Shown: positions 1 through 9,944, numbered from the stretch's first letter. The stretch is DNA of 64,000 bases from Paenisporosarcina indica (GCF_001939075.1 NZ_MPTA01000007.1:165534-229533), one strand, 5' to 3'. Notes: generated from the letters alone by a model not told the origin. Translations and numbers: made by a program.

Positions 1-305
1 TTTGATTTTACAGGGAATGAAGTAGACCGAATAACTGGATATATATGAGACATTGATCGTTCTAAGCCTTGTGTCTCTTGTTCCATTGCTTCAAATGTTT
101 GGCTAATCGTATACACGATTTCGTTAATCGCATTATCTTTTTTCACTTCATATTTCGATAAAATTTCGGGTAGTGATATTTCCATCCCTTTATTTAGTTT
201 TGTATGATGAAGTCTCACGCGATCCGTTTTTTGATCATGATTCCAGGTGAATGCTGGGTTTGGAAGCTTTTGTTTTAATCGTTCGAAAAGCTGCTCTGGT
301 TTCAT
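1..305 (-). CDS. ytpQ: DUF1444 family protein YtpQ, C-terminus cut by window edge
   Basis: Reading the minus strand from an ATG at 303-305 gives an open frame beginning MKPEQLFERLKQK that runs off the left edge, so about the first 101 residues are visible. The start is preceded by AAAGGACGTG at good spacing. The sequence and its place immediately downstream of ytpP match B. subtilis YtpQ (DUF1444), a conserved soluble protein of unknown function. The assignment rests on remembered family sequence and on synteny. Confidence 0.75.
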   Translation of the reverse strand, partial: MKPEQLFERLKQKLPNPAFTWNHDQKTDRVRLHHTKLNKGMEISLPEILSKYEVKKDNAINEIVYTISQTFEAMEQETQGLERSMSHIYPVIRSTSFPVKS

Positions 306-324
306 AATTTCACGTCCTTTACAA

Positions 325-367
325 AAGGAAACGGTTCTCACCAATAGGGCGGAACCGCTCTTTTTAT
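325..367. terminator. Possible stem-loop between ytpP and ytpQ
   Basis: CGGTTC at 332-337 pairs with GAACCG at 352-357 and there are A/T-rich runs on both sides. On the minus strand it lies between ytpP and ytpQ, so it could attenuate ytpQ. The stem is only 6 bp with a 14-base loop, so support is weak. Confidence 0.3.
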
Positions 368-445
368 TCAATTACTTACAACTAAAAGTTTAGGTACGAG
401 CTTAGTAAGAACCGATTTATGGAACTCATGTCAAAACACCTTAAA

Positions 446-760
446 CTATAAAAGTTCTTCTAAAAATTGTTCGATTTCTTCTTTTGTTTTACGGTCTTTA
501 CTAACAAAACGACCTGCTTCTAATCCATTTTTATATACAAGAAAACTTGGAATTCCGAAGATATCATGTTCGATACATGTATCTAAAAATTGATCGCGAT
601 TTACTGAAATGAAAGTAAAGAAATTATATTTCTCTTCTATTTCAGGCATAAATGGATCAATGAAATGACAGTCTGAACACCAACCAGCCGTGAATAAAAA
701 CACAACGTTTTCCGTTACTTTTAAAGCTTGAAATTCTTCAACAGATTGTAAATCTCTCAA
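446..760 (-). CDS. ytpP: Thioredoxin-like protein YtpP
   Basis: A 104-residue single-domain thioredoxin-fold protein. The redox motif WCSDC lies at residues 27-31 and the conserved cis-proline at about residue 71 (GIPS), so both landmarks of a working thioredoxin-type oxidoreductase are present. The active-site pair is SD rather than the GP of classical thioredoxin, as in the YtpP family. The start codon is TTG (758-760), chosen because AAAGGAGCG lies six bases upstream. It follows the lipoprotein gene by 13 bp, so the two are probably cotranscribed. The protein is cytoplasmic (no signal peptide); its substrate is unknown. Confidence 0.85.
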   Translation of the reverse strand: MRDLQSVEEFQALKVTENVVFLFTAGWCSDCHFIDPFMPEIEEKYNFFTFISVNRDQFLDTCIEHDIFGIPSFLVYKNGLEAGRFVSKDRKTKEEIEQFLEELL

Positions 761-773
761 ATTAATCGCTCCT

Positions 774-1292
774 TTATGCTTCTACTTTTACCGAACGAAC
801 CATTTTCATCATTTTTTCCATATTTGTAGCAATATTTGCTTCATCAGAAATTGTCGTTAGTTTCACGCCACCAATACTAGATATGATTTCATACTTGTCC
901 TCACCTGATGGATAAACAGCAACGAAACCAAATCGACCATTCTGTTCAAATGTTTGTTGAACAATAATTGTCTCTTTCTTCTCAGCTTGTAATAAATCAT
1001 AAAACAAATTACTGTTCTGTTTTTCATTTGGATTAATAAATAATACGTAAGAATCACTGTTGTTCATCAATACAATATTCGTTTCATCCGAATTTTCTTG
1101 TATTGTAAAACCACTCGGAACAAACAATTCAACATGATCAATTTGTTCGTTTGATTCAACTATATCACCGTGAAATATCTCTTTTGCTGCTTTTAAACCT
1201 TCTTTTGTCTGTTCTTCAGCAGACGAAGAACACGCAGCTAAACTTACTATTAAGAAAGGTGCGATCACAATTCGCATCCATTTTCGGCTCAT
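774..1292 (-). CDS. Small predicted lipoprotein
   Basis: A 172-residue protein with an N-terminal hydrophobic signal and lipobox LAAC (cysteine at residue 21), so it is probably lipidated and anchored on the outer face of the membrane. The start is placed at 1292 (MSRKW) because GGGGGA precedes it; an ATG 27 bases further upstream adds residues without a good ribosome site. The mature part is polar and shows no domain I recognise. It is transcribed with ytpP 13 bp downstream, so a link to extracytoplasmic stress or thiol chemistry is possible but not shown. Confidence 0.7.
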   Translation of the reverse strand: MSRKWMRIVIAPFLIVSLAACSSSAEEQTKEGLKAAKEIFHGDIVESNEQIDHVELFVPSGFTIQENSDETNIVLMNNSDSYVLFINPNEKQNSNLFYDLLQAEKKETIIVQQTFEQNGRFGFVAVYPSGEDKYEIISSIGGVKLTTISDEANIATNMEKMMKMVRSVKVEA

Positions 1293-1366
1293 GTATTTTC
1301 CCCCATTCCATGAAAGCACTATCTTTTATTTTAATATGGTTCTGAATTCGTTGCAACCTATGGACC

Positions 1367-1888
1367 TTATGAGTTTGAGTGTGCTCTTAGGTATTGACCT
1401 ATTAGTAGATTGACTACATGTTCAAACATCTCTGCACGCTTGACGATTCCATGTGTAAATACCCCGATTGCACCTTCATGATAACGAATCCCTATTTGAT
1501 TTGTATAGACATCCATAAGTGGTCCAAGTTCTCCACCTGTTCGTAAGGAATTAGCAATTTCTTCCGGCAATGGAATTTGCGCCCCACCTGCTATGTATTG
1601 TTGCCCTGATCGTGTCTGTAATGCACCCCAATTACACATATATAATTGACCATCAAGCTCCTTTACACCGCCTTCAAGACCAAAGGCCATGTCACTATTT
1701 TGTTCCTTACAAGCTTGTATAGCACGATTCTTTGCACCTTGTAATGTTTCCGCGTCCCCAAAAGGTTGAGCAGATACAAGTGAGGGTACATCGAACATGA
1801 TAAATTCCACATTATCTAATAACGAGTTACATCTATTTTGAACAGCTTTAACTTTTGCCGTGTTTTTTGTTCCTATCGCGATTTTCAT
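1367..1888 (-). CDS. Inosine/xanthosine triphosphatase family (DUF84)
   Basis: A 173-residue protein beginning MKIAIGTKNTAKVKAV, the nucleotide-binding signature of the DUF84/YjjX family, with a downstream GLEGGV motif typical of the fold. Characterised members hydrolyse non-canonical purine triphosphates such as ITP and XTP and so sanitise the nucleotide pool. Length fits the family. The start has AGGAGG upstream. It lies 51 bp downstream of ytoP, but a strong terminator sits between them, so it probably needs read-through or its own promoter. The enzymatic activity is inferred from the family. Confidence 0.75.
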   Translation of the reverse strand: MKIAIGTKNTAKVKAVQNRCNSLLDNVEFIMFDVPSLVSAQPFGDAETLQGAKNRAIQACKEQNSDMAFGLEGGVKELDGQLYMCNWGALQTRSGQQYIAGGAQIPLPEEIANSLRTGGELGPLMDVYTNQIGIRYHEGAIGVFTHGIVKRAEMFEHVVNLLIGQYLRAHSNS

Positions 1889-1911
1889 TTCTTCCTCCTA
1901 AGATTATGGTA

Positions 1912-1942
1912 CAAAAAAAGTGCCTTTTCAGGCACTTTTTTA
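1912..1942 (-). terminator. Intrinsic terminator after ytoP
   Basis: An AAAAAAAGTGCC arm and a GGCACTTTTTT arm (1913-1924 and 1931-1941) around a 6-base loop form a stem with T-runs on both sides. It overlaps the stop codon of ytoP. Confidence 0.85.
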
Positions 1943-3019
1943 TACATTTTGATGAATCGTTTCAAGTGTAGTTTTATCAGCTGAACGAACGAGTTTGACA
2001 ATCAATTCTTTCGCTGCTGCGTAATCATCCGTATGAATTATAGAACCCGATGTATGAATGTAGCGTGAACAAATACCAACAACCGCACTTGGTACGCCAT
2101 CATTTGCTGTGTGTACGCGACCAGCATCTGTTCCACCTTGTGAAATGAAATATTGGTATGGAATATTATGTGTTTCAGCTGTATCTAAAACAAATTCACG
2201 CATTCCACGATGTGTAATCATTGAACGGTCAAAAATACGTAATAACGTTCCTTTTCCAAGTTGACCAAATTCAGTTTTTGAACCCGACATATCATTTGCA
2301 GGGCTTGCGTCTAATGCGAAGAACAAGTCCGGTTTGATTAAATTCGCTGATGCTGAAGCACCTCTTAAGCCGACTTCTTCCATGACATTGGCACCTGAAT
2401 ACAGTGTGTTTGGTAATTTTTCATCTTTTAGTTCTTTTAGTAATTCAATTGCAAGTCCACAACCATAGCGGTTATCCCATGCTTTCGCTAATATTTTTTT
2501 GTTATTGGCCATTGGAGTGAATGGGCAAATCGGAACAATTTGCTGCCCTGGTCGAATGCCGATTCTTTTAGCATCTTCTAAATCATCTGCTCCAATGTCA
2601 ATTAACATATTTTTAATATCCATTGGCTTGTTACGTACTTCATCACTTAATAAATGGGGAGGAATTGAACCGATTACGCCCACAACAGGTCCATTGTCTG
2701 TAATAATCTCAACACGTTGTGCAAGTAAAACTTGACTCCACCAACCACCTAGAGGTTGGAAACGCAACATACCATTGGACGTGATTTGAGTTACCATAAA
2801 TCCAACTTCATCCATATGTCCTGCAACTAAGATCGTAGGACCTTGTTCGTCCCCTTTTTTCAATCCAAAAATGCCACCTAAATTGTCTTGAACTAGTTCA
2901 TCTGAGTATTTCTCTAGTTCGGTTTTCATGAATTTTCTGATAGCATGTTCATTACCTGGTGCACCTGGAAGTTCAGTTAATGTTTTAAATAATTGAAGTG
3001 TTTCTGAATTCAATGTCAA
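1940..3019 (-). CDS. ytoP: M42 family metallo-aminopeptidase YtoP
   Basis: A 359-residue M42 peptidase (glutamyl aminopeptidase/endoglucanase M-like). The two-metal site is visible: H68 in AGHMDE, D182 in AWDNRYG, E214-E215 in MEEVGLRG, D237 in ALDAS and H329 in HTDDY. These enzymes trim N-terminal residues from peptides and often form large dodecameric cages in the cytoplasm. No signal peptide is present. The gene is followed by a terminator overlapping its stop codon and diverges from ytzB, the same arrangement as in B. subtilis. Confidence 0.9.
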   Translation of the reverse strand: MTLNSETLQLFKTLTELPGAPGNEHAIRKFMKTELEKYSDELVQDNLGGIFGLKKGDEQGPTILVAGHMDEVGFMVTQITSNGMLRFQPLGGWWSQVLLAQRVEIITDNGPVVGVIGSIPPHLLSDEVRNKPMDIKNMLIDIGADDLEDAKRIGIRPGQQIVPICPFTPMANNKKILAKAWDNRYGCGLAIELLKELKDEKLPNTLYSGANVMEEVGLRGASASANLIKPDLFFALDASPANDMSGSKTEFGQLGKGTLLRIFDRSMITHRGMREFVLDTAETHNIPYQYFISQGGTDAGRVHTANDGVPSAVVGICSRYIHTSGSIIHTDDYAAAKELIVKLVRSADKTTLETIHQNV

Positions 3020-3183
3020 ATCCCCCTATGTACGTACATTCTTAAATATTGTAGTCGATTTATCAGAACATTTCCACCTTTTCTCTTTCGACTAGCGAAT
3101 TATTTGACGTATTTATTTCACACTAACCATCGGTGCTACATATGTTAAACTGTACTAAACTGATGCAATAGGAGGGTTCATTT

Positions 3184-3498
3184 ATGAGAAAGAGAGATTT
3201 ACTCTTAGGATTTTCGACGGGGATTGCAGCAGGGTTGTTAGTACGCGAAGTGGCACATCGTATTGACCCAACCAAACCTGCTGAACTTATTTTACATGGC
3301 ATCAAACAATCGTTTAAAGCTGAAGGACCGATTGACGGATCATGGATTTATATGAAAACCGAACCTTTTAAGCGTCAATCAATTTCAACAGATGTCTACA
3401 GAGGTGGAATTTCGCGTGTGCGTGAAGGACAAATTGAACAATTTGAGTTTTTCGCAGACGCACGAACAGGAACTGTCGTCGATTTAATAAAAATATAA
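3184..3498 (+). CDS. ytzB: YtzB, small PepSY-domain protein
   Basis: A 104-residue protein with an N-terminal hydrophobic stretch (about residues 6-20) followed by a PepSY-like domain ending in FFADARTGTVVDL. The start follows AGGAGGG. PepSY domains are thought to restrain or shield proteases. It sits divergent to ytoP as in B. subtilis. Whether the N-terminus is a signal peptide or a membrane anchor cannot be decided from sequence alone. Confidence 0.75.
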   Translation: MRKRDLLLGFSTGIAAGLLVREVAHRIDPTKPAELILHGIKQSFKAEGPIDGSWIYMKTEPFKRQSISTDVYRGGISRVREGQIEQFEFFADARTGTVVDLIKI

Positions 3499-3552
3499 AG
3501 TTGAAGCGATCCCAAGGTTTTTGGAAACCAACGAAAAGTCCTTTTAATTAAA

Positions 3553-3800
3553 AAACGAGTCTTTCCTCTATAAAATCGAGGGAAGGCTCGTTAGGTATTT
3601 GTAAACACTGTGCTGAATTTAGATGGTATCAAAATGACTAGACAAAACTAGCGTATGCGCCTTTCAAGTGGTAGTCGGAGCTGGAAGAATGGCAGTGATT
3701 TTCTGACTGGCTTCTCGCTGGATCCATCCACAAAGCGCAGAAGCGTGATTATAGGATAAGTCCGGTCTATAATGGTAAACTTTTTCAGTGGTCTCGGTTT
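3553..3800 (+). repeat. Dispersed palindromic element, copy 1 (longest)
   Basis: Non-coding stretch starting with a hairpin (ACGAGTCTTTCCTC / GAGGGAAGGCTCGT, about 3555-3591) and ending in ACTTTTTCAGTGGTCTC. The middle contains ACTAGCGTATGCGCCTTTC and GGCTTCTCGC. Related copies occur near 39506, 45182 and 52072 in this window. No ORF of coding character lies here, so it is probably a non-autonomous mobile element (MITE-like). It fills most of the ytzB-ytnP gap. Confidence 0.65.
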
Positions 3801-3842
3801 TTGGAATGAATTTTATACTATATCTCACATTGAGCTTAATTA

Positions 3843-4700
3843 TTATGAGAGACTTTCTTCTCTTGTACGCTCTAATTTCTCCACCACTTGTTTACCAGTT
3901 TCGTCCCATTTAACTAAACGATAGTAAGCATCGTGATAAAAAATAAACGCATGTCCCTCTTTTAAGGCTTCACTTACGAGTTTTTCCTTTGCAAAAATTG
4001 AATCCATTGGGTAATCATCATATGCTAACACCCATAGTGGATTTTGGTGAGCATGAGTTGGCATGATATCCGCCATATGGACAATCGTTTCTCCGTTTTG
4101 TTGTAACTTAATAACGCTATGTCCATTGCTATGACCACCTGTATGGACCATACGGATTCCCGGAATCACTTCCAACTCTTCTTCAAATGTTTCGACTTGC
4201 GGTTGAATTGACTCCCAATTCTCTTTCCAATATGTATTTCTTGAGCGTATGTTTGGATTTCTCATTTCAGCCCATTCAATTGCGGAAACGAAAATCTTCG
4301 CATTCGGAAAAGTAGAAACAAACTCTTCATTCTCCACCTTTGTTAATCCACTAGCATGATCTGCATGCATATGTGTCATTAGAACAAAGTCTATGTCCTC
4401 AGTCAGCAACCCTACCATCGCTAATGAATCTTCTAGATGAGATTGTTGGATTACCCCGTTATTTCGTAGTTGTTTCTCATTCATTCTATTTCCTACACCT
4501 GAATCTATTAATAAATTCTTTCCTTCAAACTGAATGAGAATCGGGTCAGTGCTCAATTCAATACGATTTAATTCATCGGCTGGGTATCTTTTTGACCACA
4601 AAGCCTTAGGCACAACGCCAAACATCGCTCCACCGTCTAATAATGTAAAGCCACCTTTTAACCATGTTAATGTCATATCATGAAATTTATATTGATCCAT
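3843..4700 (-). CDS. ytnP: Metallo-beta-lactamase fold lactonase YtnP
   Basis: A 285-residue metallo-beta-lactamase fold protein. The metal motif HMHADH is at residues 110-115 and a further metal histidine is in [10 protein letters not shown]. subtilis YtnP hydrolyses N-acyl homoserine lactones and interferes with signalling in streptomycetes, and gene order supports orthology. The protein is cytoplasmic by absence of a signal peptide. It is separated from trmB by a terminator, so it is expressed on its own. Precise lactone specificity is not visible. Confidence 0.85.
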   Translation of the reverse strand: MDQYKFHDMTLTWLKGGFTLLDGGAMFGVVPKALWSKRYPADELNRIELSTDPILIQFEGKNLLIDSGVGNRMNEKQLRNNGVIQQSHLEDSLAMVGLLTEDIDFVLMTHMHADHASGLTKVENEEFVSTFPNAKIFVSAIEWAEMRNPNIRSRNTYWKENWESIQPQVETFEEELEVIPGIRMVHTGGHSNGHSVIKLQQNGETIVHMADIMPTHAHQNPLWVLAYDDYPMDSIFAKEKLVSEALKEGHAFIFYHDAYYRLVKWDETGKQVVEKLERTREESLS

Positions 4701-4735
4701 TTATTTCCCTCCCTTTATTGTAAGTTTAGTTTAAC

Positions 4736-4771
4736 AAAAAACGTCACAACAATCTCTTGATTGAGTGACGT
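4736..4771 (-). terminator. Intrinsic terminator after trmB
   Basis: ACGTCAC (4741-4747) pairs with GTGACGT (4765-4771), with an inner CAATC/GATTG stem. On the minus strand it is followed by a run of T, suited to terminate trmB transcription. Confidence 0.8.
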
Positions 4772-4811
4772 TTCAAATTCGTTTTTAATTTGTTTTAATG
4801 CAAAAATCTAC

Positions 4812-5465
4812 TTATTCTTTTTTCTTAATAAACTGAGATTCCAATCGATAGATTGGTTGCCCTTTTGCAGAAAATTTTTCTTCATATTCTGTCATGATAT
4901 TGTCTTCAGGCATGTTAGAATGCAAATCAAGCGAGACATATTTTAACAGCATCCCATATTCGGACATGCTCATTAATGAAAACTCAAAGAGTCCACGATT
5001 ATCTGTTTTAAAATGGACTTCACCATGATCAATTAGAATCGATTCATATAGTTTCAAGAAGTTCTCATGAGACAATCGTCTTTTGGCATGACGAATTTTT
5101 GGCCACGGATCTGAAAAATTTAAATATACGCGACTAACATCATTCTTTTCGAAAAATTTCAGTAAATGTGCACCATCTACTTTTAATAGTTTTAAATTGG
5201 GCAAAGAACCAGCTTCTATCGCATTTTCAAGAGCAGACACGATGACACTATCATATAACTCGATTCCCATGTAGTTAATATTAGGATTTGCCTTTGCCAT
5301 CCCTGTAATAAATTTACCTCGACCTGTTCCTACCTCAATATGAAGGGGATTGTCATTATGAAAGACAAGATTCCATTTCCCTTTATGATCTTCAGGATTA
5401 GGTATCACAATATGTGGATGAGCTGTAATATAATCTTCAGCCCATGGTTTGTTACGTAATCTCAT
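4812..5465 (-). CDS. trmB: tRNA (guanine-N7)-methyltransferase TrmB
   Basis: A 217-residue class I SAM methyltransferase that makes m7G46 in the variable loop of tRNAs. The SAM-binding motif EVGTGRGKF is at about residues 44-52, and the family motif SDPWPK followed by the basic stretch HAKRRL lies near residue 120. Length is standard. It abuts the upstream lipid-kinase gene without a gap (5465/5466), so the pair is likely cotranscribed. Confidence 0.95.
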   Translation of the reverse strand: MRLRNKPWAEDYITAHPHIVIPNPEDHKGKWNLVFHNDNPLHIEVGTGRGKFITGMAKANPNINYMGIELYDSVIVSALENAIEAGSLPNLKLLKVDGAHLLKFFEKNDVSRVYLNFSDPWPKIRHAKRRLSHENFLKLYESILIDHGEVHFKTDNRGLFEFSLMSMSEYGMLLKYVSLDLHSNMPEDNIMTEYEEKFSAKGQPIYRLESQFIKKKE

Positions 5466-6458
5466 TTATTTTATCCTACTTTCATTCTCTCTTTTCGCGT
5501 ATTTATTATCATTGATGATAGAAGAAACGTCAAGAGGATCTAGATTCGTAATACGCCAAATTCCTTCCTGTACAGTAAATTGATTTTCAGTGTTAGGTAT
5601 CGTCTGACCGGCAAATTCACCATCTGTATGACGAAAAACTTTTCTGTCGGTGGTAAGGATATAATTTTTCGCTTTAAATTGATGGACTTCTTTAAACTTT
5701 GTATGCTTGCCAAAGAATACGGTCACAAACACCAATAATAGCTTTAAACGCGATAAATTGTGAACGATGGTCACTTCAATCAAGCCGTCCGTCGTATTGG
5801 AAGTAGGTGATATTTTCATTCCTCCACCAAAATAAGATTGATTACTGACAGTAGCAAACCATACATTTTGAAAAGAGAAAAATTGCTCAGTCGTTTCCAC
5901 TGTGAGTTGAAATCGCTTAAATGTTACAAGTGATGAAATGAGATAATATGTATAAGAGAGTTTGCCTAATCCAAACTTATTTAGATATTTTTTTATCGAT
6001 GATTTATTGACCTGAAAAGCGATATAAGCATCAAAGCCAATCCCCGCATTATTGACAAAAAAATAATCACTTTCATCAGCTTGTAAAAGTCCTGCATCCA
6101 TCGCTTTGTTTTTAGGAAAAGAACGCACATAATGATTGAGTTCATTCGCTGTTTTAAACGAATGATATCCACGCCCGAAGTCATTGCCAGAACCCGCTCC
6201 AATGACGCCTACAATACATTTCTGACATCCTAAAGCACCCTCAATTACTTCATGAGCCGTTCCATCTCCACCAAACGCAATCACAAGATGATGATTATCC
6301 GTTTGGATACATTCCTTGGTTAATTCGGTCGCTTGCTTTGGATGTGAGGTGATTTTAAGATTATATGAGAAATCCAAGTCTTTTTTAAACGCTTCCCACC
6401 GTTTGAGTGCTTTGCCGTTTCCAGCAGCTGGATTCACTATTATGGTAATATCCATCAT
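5466..6458 (-). CDS. ytlR: Diacylglycerol/sphingosine kinase-like lipid kinase (YtlR type)
   Basis: A 330-residue member of the DAGK catalytic family. NPAAGNGKA near residue 9 and GGDGT at residues 63-67 form the ATP-binding site. Such enzymes phosphorylate lipids such as diacylglycerol at the membrane; the true substrate here is unknown. Two ATG codons are adjacent (6458 and 6455). The first overlaps the stop codon of the upstream RNA-ligase-like gene (TAATG), which suggests translational coupling. B. subtilis has YtlR and YtlP in this chromosomal region, which supports the symbol. Confidence 0.75.
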   Translation of the reverse strand: MMDITIIVNPAAGNGKALKRWEAFKKDLDFSYNLKITSHPKQATELTKECIQTDNHHLVIAFGGDGTAHEVIEGALGCQKCIVGVIGAGSGNDFGRGYHSFKTANELNHYVRSFPKNKAMDAGLLQADESDYFFVNNAGIGFDAYIAFQVNKSSIKKYLNKFGLGKLSYTYYLISSLVTFKRFQLTVETTEQFFSFQNVWFATVSNQSYFGGGMKISPTSNTTDGLIEVTIVHNLSRLKLLLVFVTVFFGKHTKFKEVHQFKAKNYILTTDRKVFRHTDGEFAGQTIPNTENQFTVQEGIWRITNLDPLDVSSIINDNKYAKRENESRIK

Positions 6459-7006
6459 TATTGATCCTTCAATTCAATTGTTTTAATCGCATGATAGGAA
6501 GGGATTTTTTGAGGATGTATCGAATAAATCGAAAATTGTTTAATCATAAAATTCATTTGATCAACTTGTTTATCTTCCATATTCAAGTCTTCCTTGCCAA
6601 TCCATTTCTTTGCCAAAGTGATATGAGGAACGAAAGGTTTTTGATCTACTTTAAAGTTTAAAGACTCGGCAATCATCTTTACATTTGTTTGTAACAGCTT
6701 TAATTTAGATTCTTCTTCTACGGATACATAGACTACACGTGGATTTCTGTGACTTCCAAAAGAAGCAATCCCATTTATAGTTAAATCAAACGAAGTACAT
6801 GTTTCCTGAAGATCAGTTAATCGTTCACTTAATCTCTGCATGGTTTCATCCTCCACTGCACCTAAATACAGAAGTGTGATGTGTAGGTCACTAGAATGTG
6901 GGATCACTTTATGTGTTGCTTGTAAATTCCATGTACTGCGTACGTGATCCAATTGTTGTGCTTCTTTTTCAGGAATTTTAAAGCCAATGAAATAATGTTG
7001 TACCAA
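6458..7006 (-). CDS. thpR: RNA 2',3'-cyclic phosphodiesterase (ThpR / YtlP family)
   Basis: A 2H phosphoesterase of about 182 residues with both catalytic tetrads, HITL (in DLHITLLYLG) and HITL (in PHITLAKKW). Family members open 2',3'-cyclic phosphates or ligate tRNA halves. The frame is open from a GTG at 7018, but GGTGGTGA, a good ribosome site, lies about five bases before a TTG at 7004-7006. From there the protein starts VQHYFIGFKI, which fits the usual family N-terminus, so I choose the TTG. The 3' end overlaps the lipid-kinase start by one base. Confidence 0.8.
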   Translation of the reverse strand: MVQHYFIGFKIPEKEAQQLDHVRSTWNLQATHKVIPHSSDLHITLLYLGAVEDETMQRLSERLTDLQETCTSFDLTINGIASFGSHRNPRVVYVSVEEESKLKLLQTNVKMIAESLNFKVDQKPFVPHITLAKKWIGKEDLNMEDKQVDQMNFMIKQFSIYSIHPQKIPSYHAIKTIELKDQ

Positions 7007-7091
7007 AATTGTCACCACCCGATTTATTTACAACAGTTTACAGCAGAAAAAGTCGAAAAAATACCCACTACCGAAGTAGAGGGCAAATTTA

Positions 7092-7943
7092 TTATACATT
7101 AATTGTTTGGTTTATTTTTGCTTCAAAGGCAACTTGTAGTTTTGTTGTCCACTCTCCACGTATGCCTGAGCCAACTTTCTCGCCATTAATCATAACGATC
7201 GGCATAATCTCGGCGGTTGTGGAGGACATAAAGAATTCGTCATTTGAATATACATCGGATAACGACATCGGTTGTTCCACTACGGGTAAACCGATTTCTT
7301 CACAGCAACTCAAAATAACCCGTCTAGTTATTCCATTTAAGATTAAATTTGTTGCAGGATGCGTATATAATACGCCATCCTTTATGCCGTACATATTGGA
7401 AGAAGATCCTTCAGTGATCGTATCTCCTCTATGTAACAGTGCTTCGAAGCACCCCGATTCATGTGCTTCTTGTTTCGCCAAAACATTGCCTAATAAGTTG
7501 AGACTCTTAATATCACAACGCAACCATCTAATATCTTCCACTGTTTTAGCTGCTACTCCATTTGCCATTTGTGAGACAGGACGTTCCACCTCTTTTGTAC
7601 TGGCAGTTATGACAGGCTCGCTCACTGTTGCTGGGAATTGATGTGTTCTAGGAGCTGATCCTCGCGTAATTTGGACATATACTTGTCCAGTTTTGACTTC
7701 ATTTGCTTCAATCAAATCGTACATCATTTTATGAAAAACGTCTTTTGTATACGGAATAACGATCTTAATTTTGTCAGCACTTTCATACAACCGATCAATA
7801 TGTTCTTTGGCTGTAAACATATTGCTATCATACACACGAATAACCTCGTAAATTCCATCACCGAATTGGTAACCACGGTCTTCTTTAGACAAGCGAATCT
7901 CTTCATCTTTTACTAGTCGATCATTCCATAAAACCCATGTCAT
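7092..7943 (-). CDS. dat: D-amino-acid transaminase
   Basis: A 283-residue fold-type IV PLP aminotransferase. The PLP lysine is K146 in CDIKSLNLL, and length and start (MTWVLWNDRLV) match D-alanine aminotransferases of Bacillus. It converts D-alanine plus 2-oxoglutarate to pyruvate plus D-glutamate, supplying D-Glu for peptidoglycan. It lies 23 bp downstream of pepV on the same strand, so the two are probably cotranscribed, joining peptide turnover and D-amino-acid supply. A branched-chain or ADC-lyase role is less likely given the N-terminal sequence. Confidence 0.9.
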   Translation of the reverse strand: MTWVLWNDRLVKDEEIRLSKEDRGYQFGDGIYEVIRVYDSNMFTAKEHIDRLYESADKIKIVIPYTKDVFHKMMYDLIEANEVKTGQVYVQITRGSAPRTHQFPATVSEPVITASTKEVERPVSQMANGVAAKTVEDIRWLRCDIKSLNLLGNVLAKQEAHESGCFEALLHRGDTITEGSSSNMYGIKDGVLYTHPATNLILNGITRRVILSCCEEIGLPVVEQPMSLSDVYSNDEFFMSSTTAEIMPIVMINGEKVGSGIRGEWTTKLQVAFEAKINQTINV

Positions 7944-7966
7944 TTGGCTAATCCTTCTTTCTAAGA

Positions 7967-9361
7967 TTATTTTTTGGAAGCGAGTTCACAAATTGCATCT
8001 GCATAAATCGCCACCGCTTTGATTAAATTCGGGATATCTATAAATTCGTCTACTTGATGGGCAACATCTTTTTCACCTGGGAACAGCATGCCGAATGCTA
8101 CGCCTTTTTGAAGCACACGTGCATATGTCCCTCCACCAATAGCTAGCAAGGTCGCTTTTTCTCCAGTTTGTCTTTCATATACGCGTGACAAACTTTGAAT
8201 AAGTTCATCTGACTCCTCCACATAGTGTGGCTTAGAATTAGACAAGACATCTACTGAGAATCCTTTTACATTACAAATAGACTGGCATTCAGTTAGTTTC
8301 ATGTCAAATGAATACGATACCGAATAACGTAAACTTACGTCTACGGTACCGCCAGACAATGGGGTGAATGCGAGAATCCCTGCATTTAAGGTCGTGTCTC
8401 CTGATACGTCATCGGAAAACTGCATCCCTAAAGAACGCCCTCTTGAATCGTCGTAGAAAGATGATGAAACAAAATCAATAAAGCTTTTCGATCCTGAAGT
8501 AGTGACGAAATCCACTAAAAACTTAGCTAAATAAACGCCTGCGTTTAGTCCATCGTTCGGTTCCATCGCATGTGCTGATTTTCCTTCGAGTGTAAGATGC
8601 ACTTCAGAGTGACGAACTTCTGCTTCACCTTTTAATTTATGTTGTTGTTTAAATAACTCAAACTCAGATTCAATTGAGTCATTATTAATTCGGATCACCG
8701 CAGTCGCTACATCAGGAACCATGTTCGTTCTTGTTCCAGCTTGGAATGATTGTAGCTGTTCCTTACTTTCAAGATTTGTTGTTGAAAACCGCAAAGTTGC
8801 TATTCCTTTTTCTGCATTAATAATCGGGAAATCTGCGTCTGGTGCAAATCCGATATGTGGCATTTCTTCTTTTTCGAAGTACCGCTTTACACAACGGAAA
8901 CCACTTTCTTCATCTGTTCCAATAATTAGTCTCACTCGTTTATTTAATGGGATGCCTGCATCTTTTACCATCTTCATAGCCATCCATGCTGCCATTGTTG
9001 GACCTTTGTCGTCAATCGCCCCTCTCCCATAAAGACGGTCATTTTCAATGTGACCTTCAAATGGCGGGTACGTCCAGCCTTTACCAGCTGGTACAACATC
9101 AACATGCCCTAAAATCCCAAGAAGTTCTTCACCTTCACCCATTTCAATGTGACCAGCCATTTGATCGACATTTTTAATAGTCATGCCTGCTTCTTGCCCT
9201 TTTTGGAGCATCCATTCTAAGGCTCTAAGTGGCTCTGGTCCAAACGGCTGTGCACTAGACGATAATGATTCATCTAAAACACTTGGAATTTGAATTAATT
9301 GCTGTAATTCTGAGAGTAACTCTGATTGTCTTATCTTTGCTTCTGTCAACCAATTAATCAT
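7967..9361 (-). CDS. pepV: Dipeptidase PepV
   Basis: A 464-residue M20 family dipeptidase. Metal ligands are visible as H86-x-D88 in LGHVDVV, D118 in GAIDDKGP and E in GTDEESG near residue 152. It cleaves dipeptides in the cytoplasm. The reading frame extends upstream to 9460, but the start at 9361 (MINWLTEAK) is preceded by AGGAGGA and gives the family's normal length. The gene is first in a likely two-gene unit with dat. The upstream 250 bp carry no recognisable gene. Confidence 0.92.
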   Translation of the reverse strand: MINWLTEAKIRQSELLSELQQLIQIPSVLDESLSSSAQPFGPEPLRALEWMLQKGQEAGMTIKNVDQMAGHIEMGEGEELLGILGHVDVVPAGKGWTYPPFEGHIENDRLYGRGAIDDKGPTMAAWMAMKMVKDAGIPLNKRVRLIIGTDEESGFRCVKRYFEKEEMPHIGFAPDADFPIINAEKGIATLRFSTTNLESKEQLQSFQAGTRTNMVPDVATAVIRINNDSIESEFELFKQQHKLKGEAEVRHSEVHLTLEGKSAHAMEPNDGLNAGVYLAKFLVDFVTTSGSKSFIDFVSSSFYDDSRGRSLGMQFSDDVSGDTTLNAGILAFTPLSGGTVDVSLRYSVSYSFDMKLTECQSICNVKGFSVDVLSNSKPHYVEESDELIQSLSRVYERQTGEKATLLAIGGGTYARVLQKGVAFGMLFPGEKDVAHQVDEFIDIPNLIKAVAIYADAICELASKK

Positions 9362-9708
9362 GTCTACATTCCTCCTGCCACATTCATAAAGATATTCTAC
9401 ACCATTCATTGAAAAATCATAGTGGTAACCAAACACTAACATAAAAGCGAACATTACCATCTATTACCTTAGTATTCATTCGCCTTTAAATGTTACAATT
9501 ATATTAAACCTCTGTAAAAATAAGAAAATATACTAGAAAATAAGGACAGAATATTTTATAATTTAATTGTCAGACTTTAACGTTCTGGCCAACAATTAAA
9601 AAAGGAGCTGTCTACGGCACTTTATTCACACATTTGAGTCTATCAATAACTCATAGTCGTCCGCTAGTCTTTTGCCATGAGAACATAAGATGAAGGAGTG
9701 GTTCAACA

Positions 9709-9930
9709 ATGAAACCAACTACTGATCGGATGCTCAATCGAATTAAAGATGTGTATATGTTCATCCACGATCACGGAATTGTAACGACACAAGACTTAGT
9801 CGATGAATTCGGCATCACTCCTCGCACCATTCAAAGAGATTTGAATGTGTTAGCCTTTAATGATTTGGTAAGCAGTCCATGCCGAGGCAGTTGGACTACG
9901 ACGAACAAACGTGTAAAAATGACATCTTAG
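9709..9930 (+). CDS. ytzE: Small DeoR-type HTH protein (YtzE-like)
   Basis: A 73-residue protein made almost wholly of a DeoR-type winged helix-turn-helix (VTTQDLVDEFGITPRTIQRDLNVL, about residues 25-48), with no sugar-sensing domain. The start follows GAAGGAGTGG. B. subtilis YtzE has the same size and location. It ends just before a bidirectional terminator shared with the convergent pseudouridine synthase gene. The targets of this mini-regulator are unknown. Confidence 0.8.
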   Translation: MKPTTDRMLNRIKDVYMFIHDHGIVTTQDLVDEFGITPRTIQRDLNVLAFNDLVSSPCRGSWTTTNKRVKMTS

Positions 9931-9944
9931 AACAGCGTTCAATG

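Noticed and set aside
7009..7641. 210-codon plus-strand ORF
   Set aside because: It lies antisense to dat, whose motifs and ribosome site are clear.
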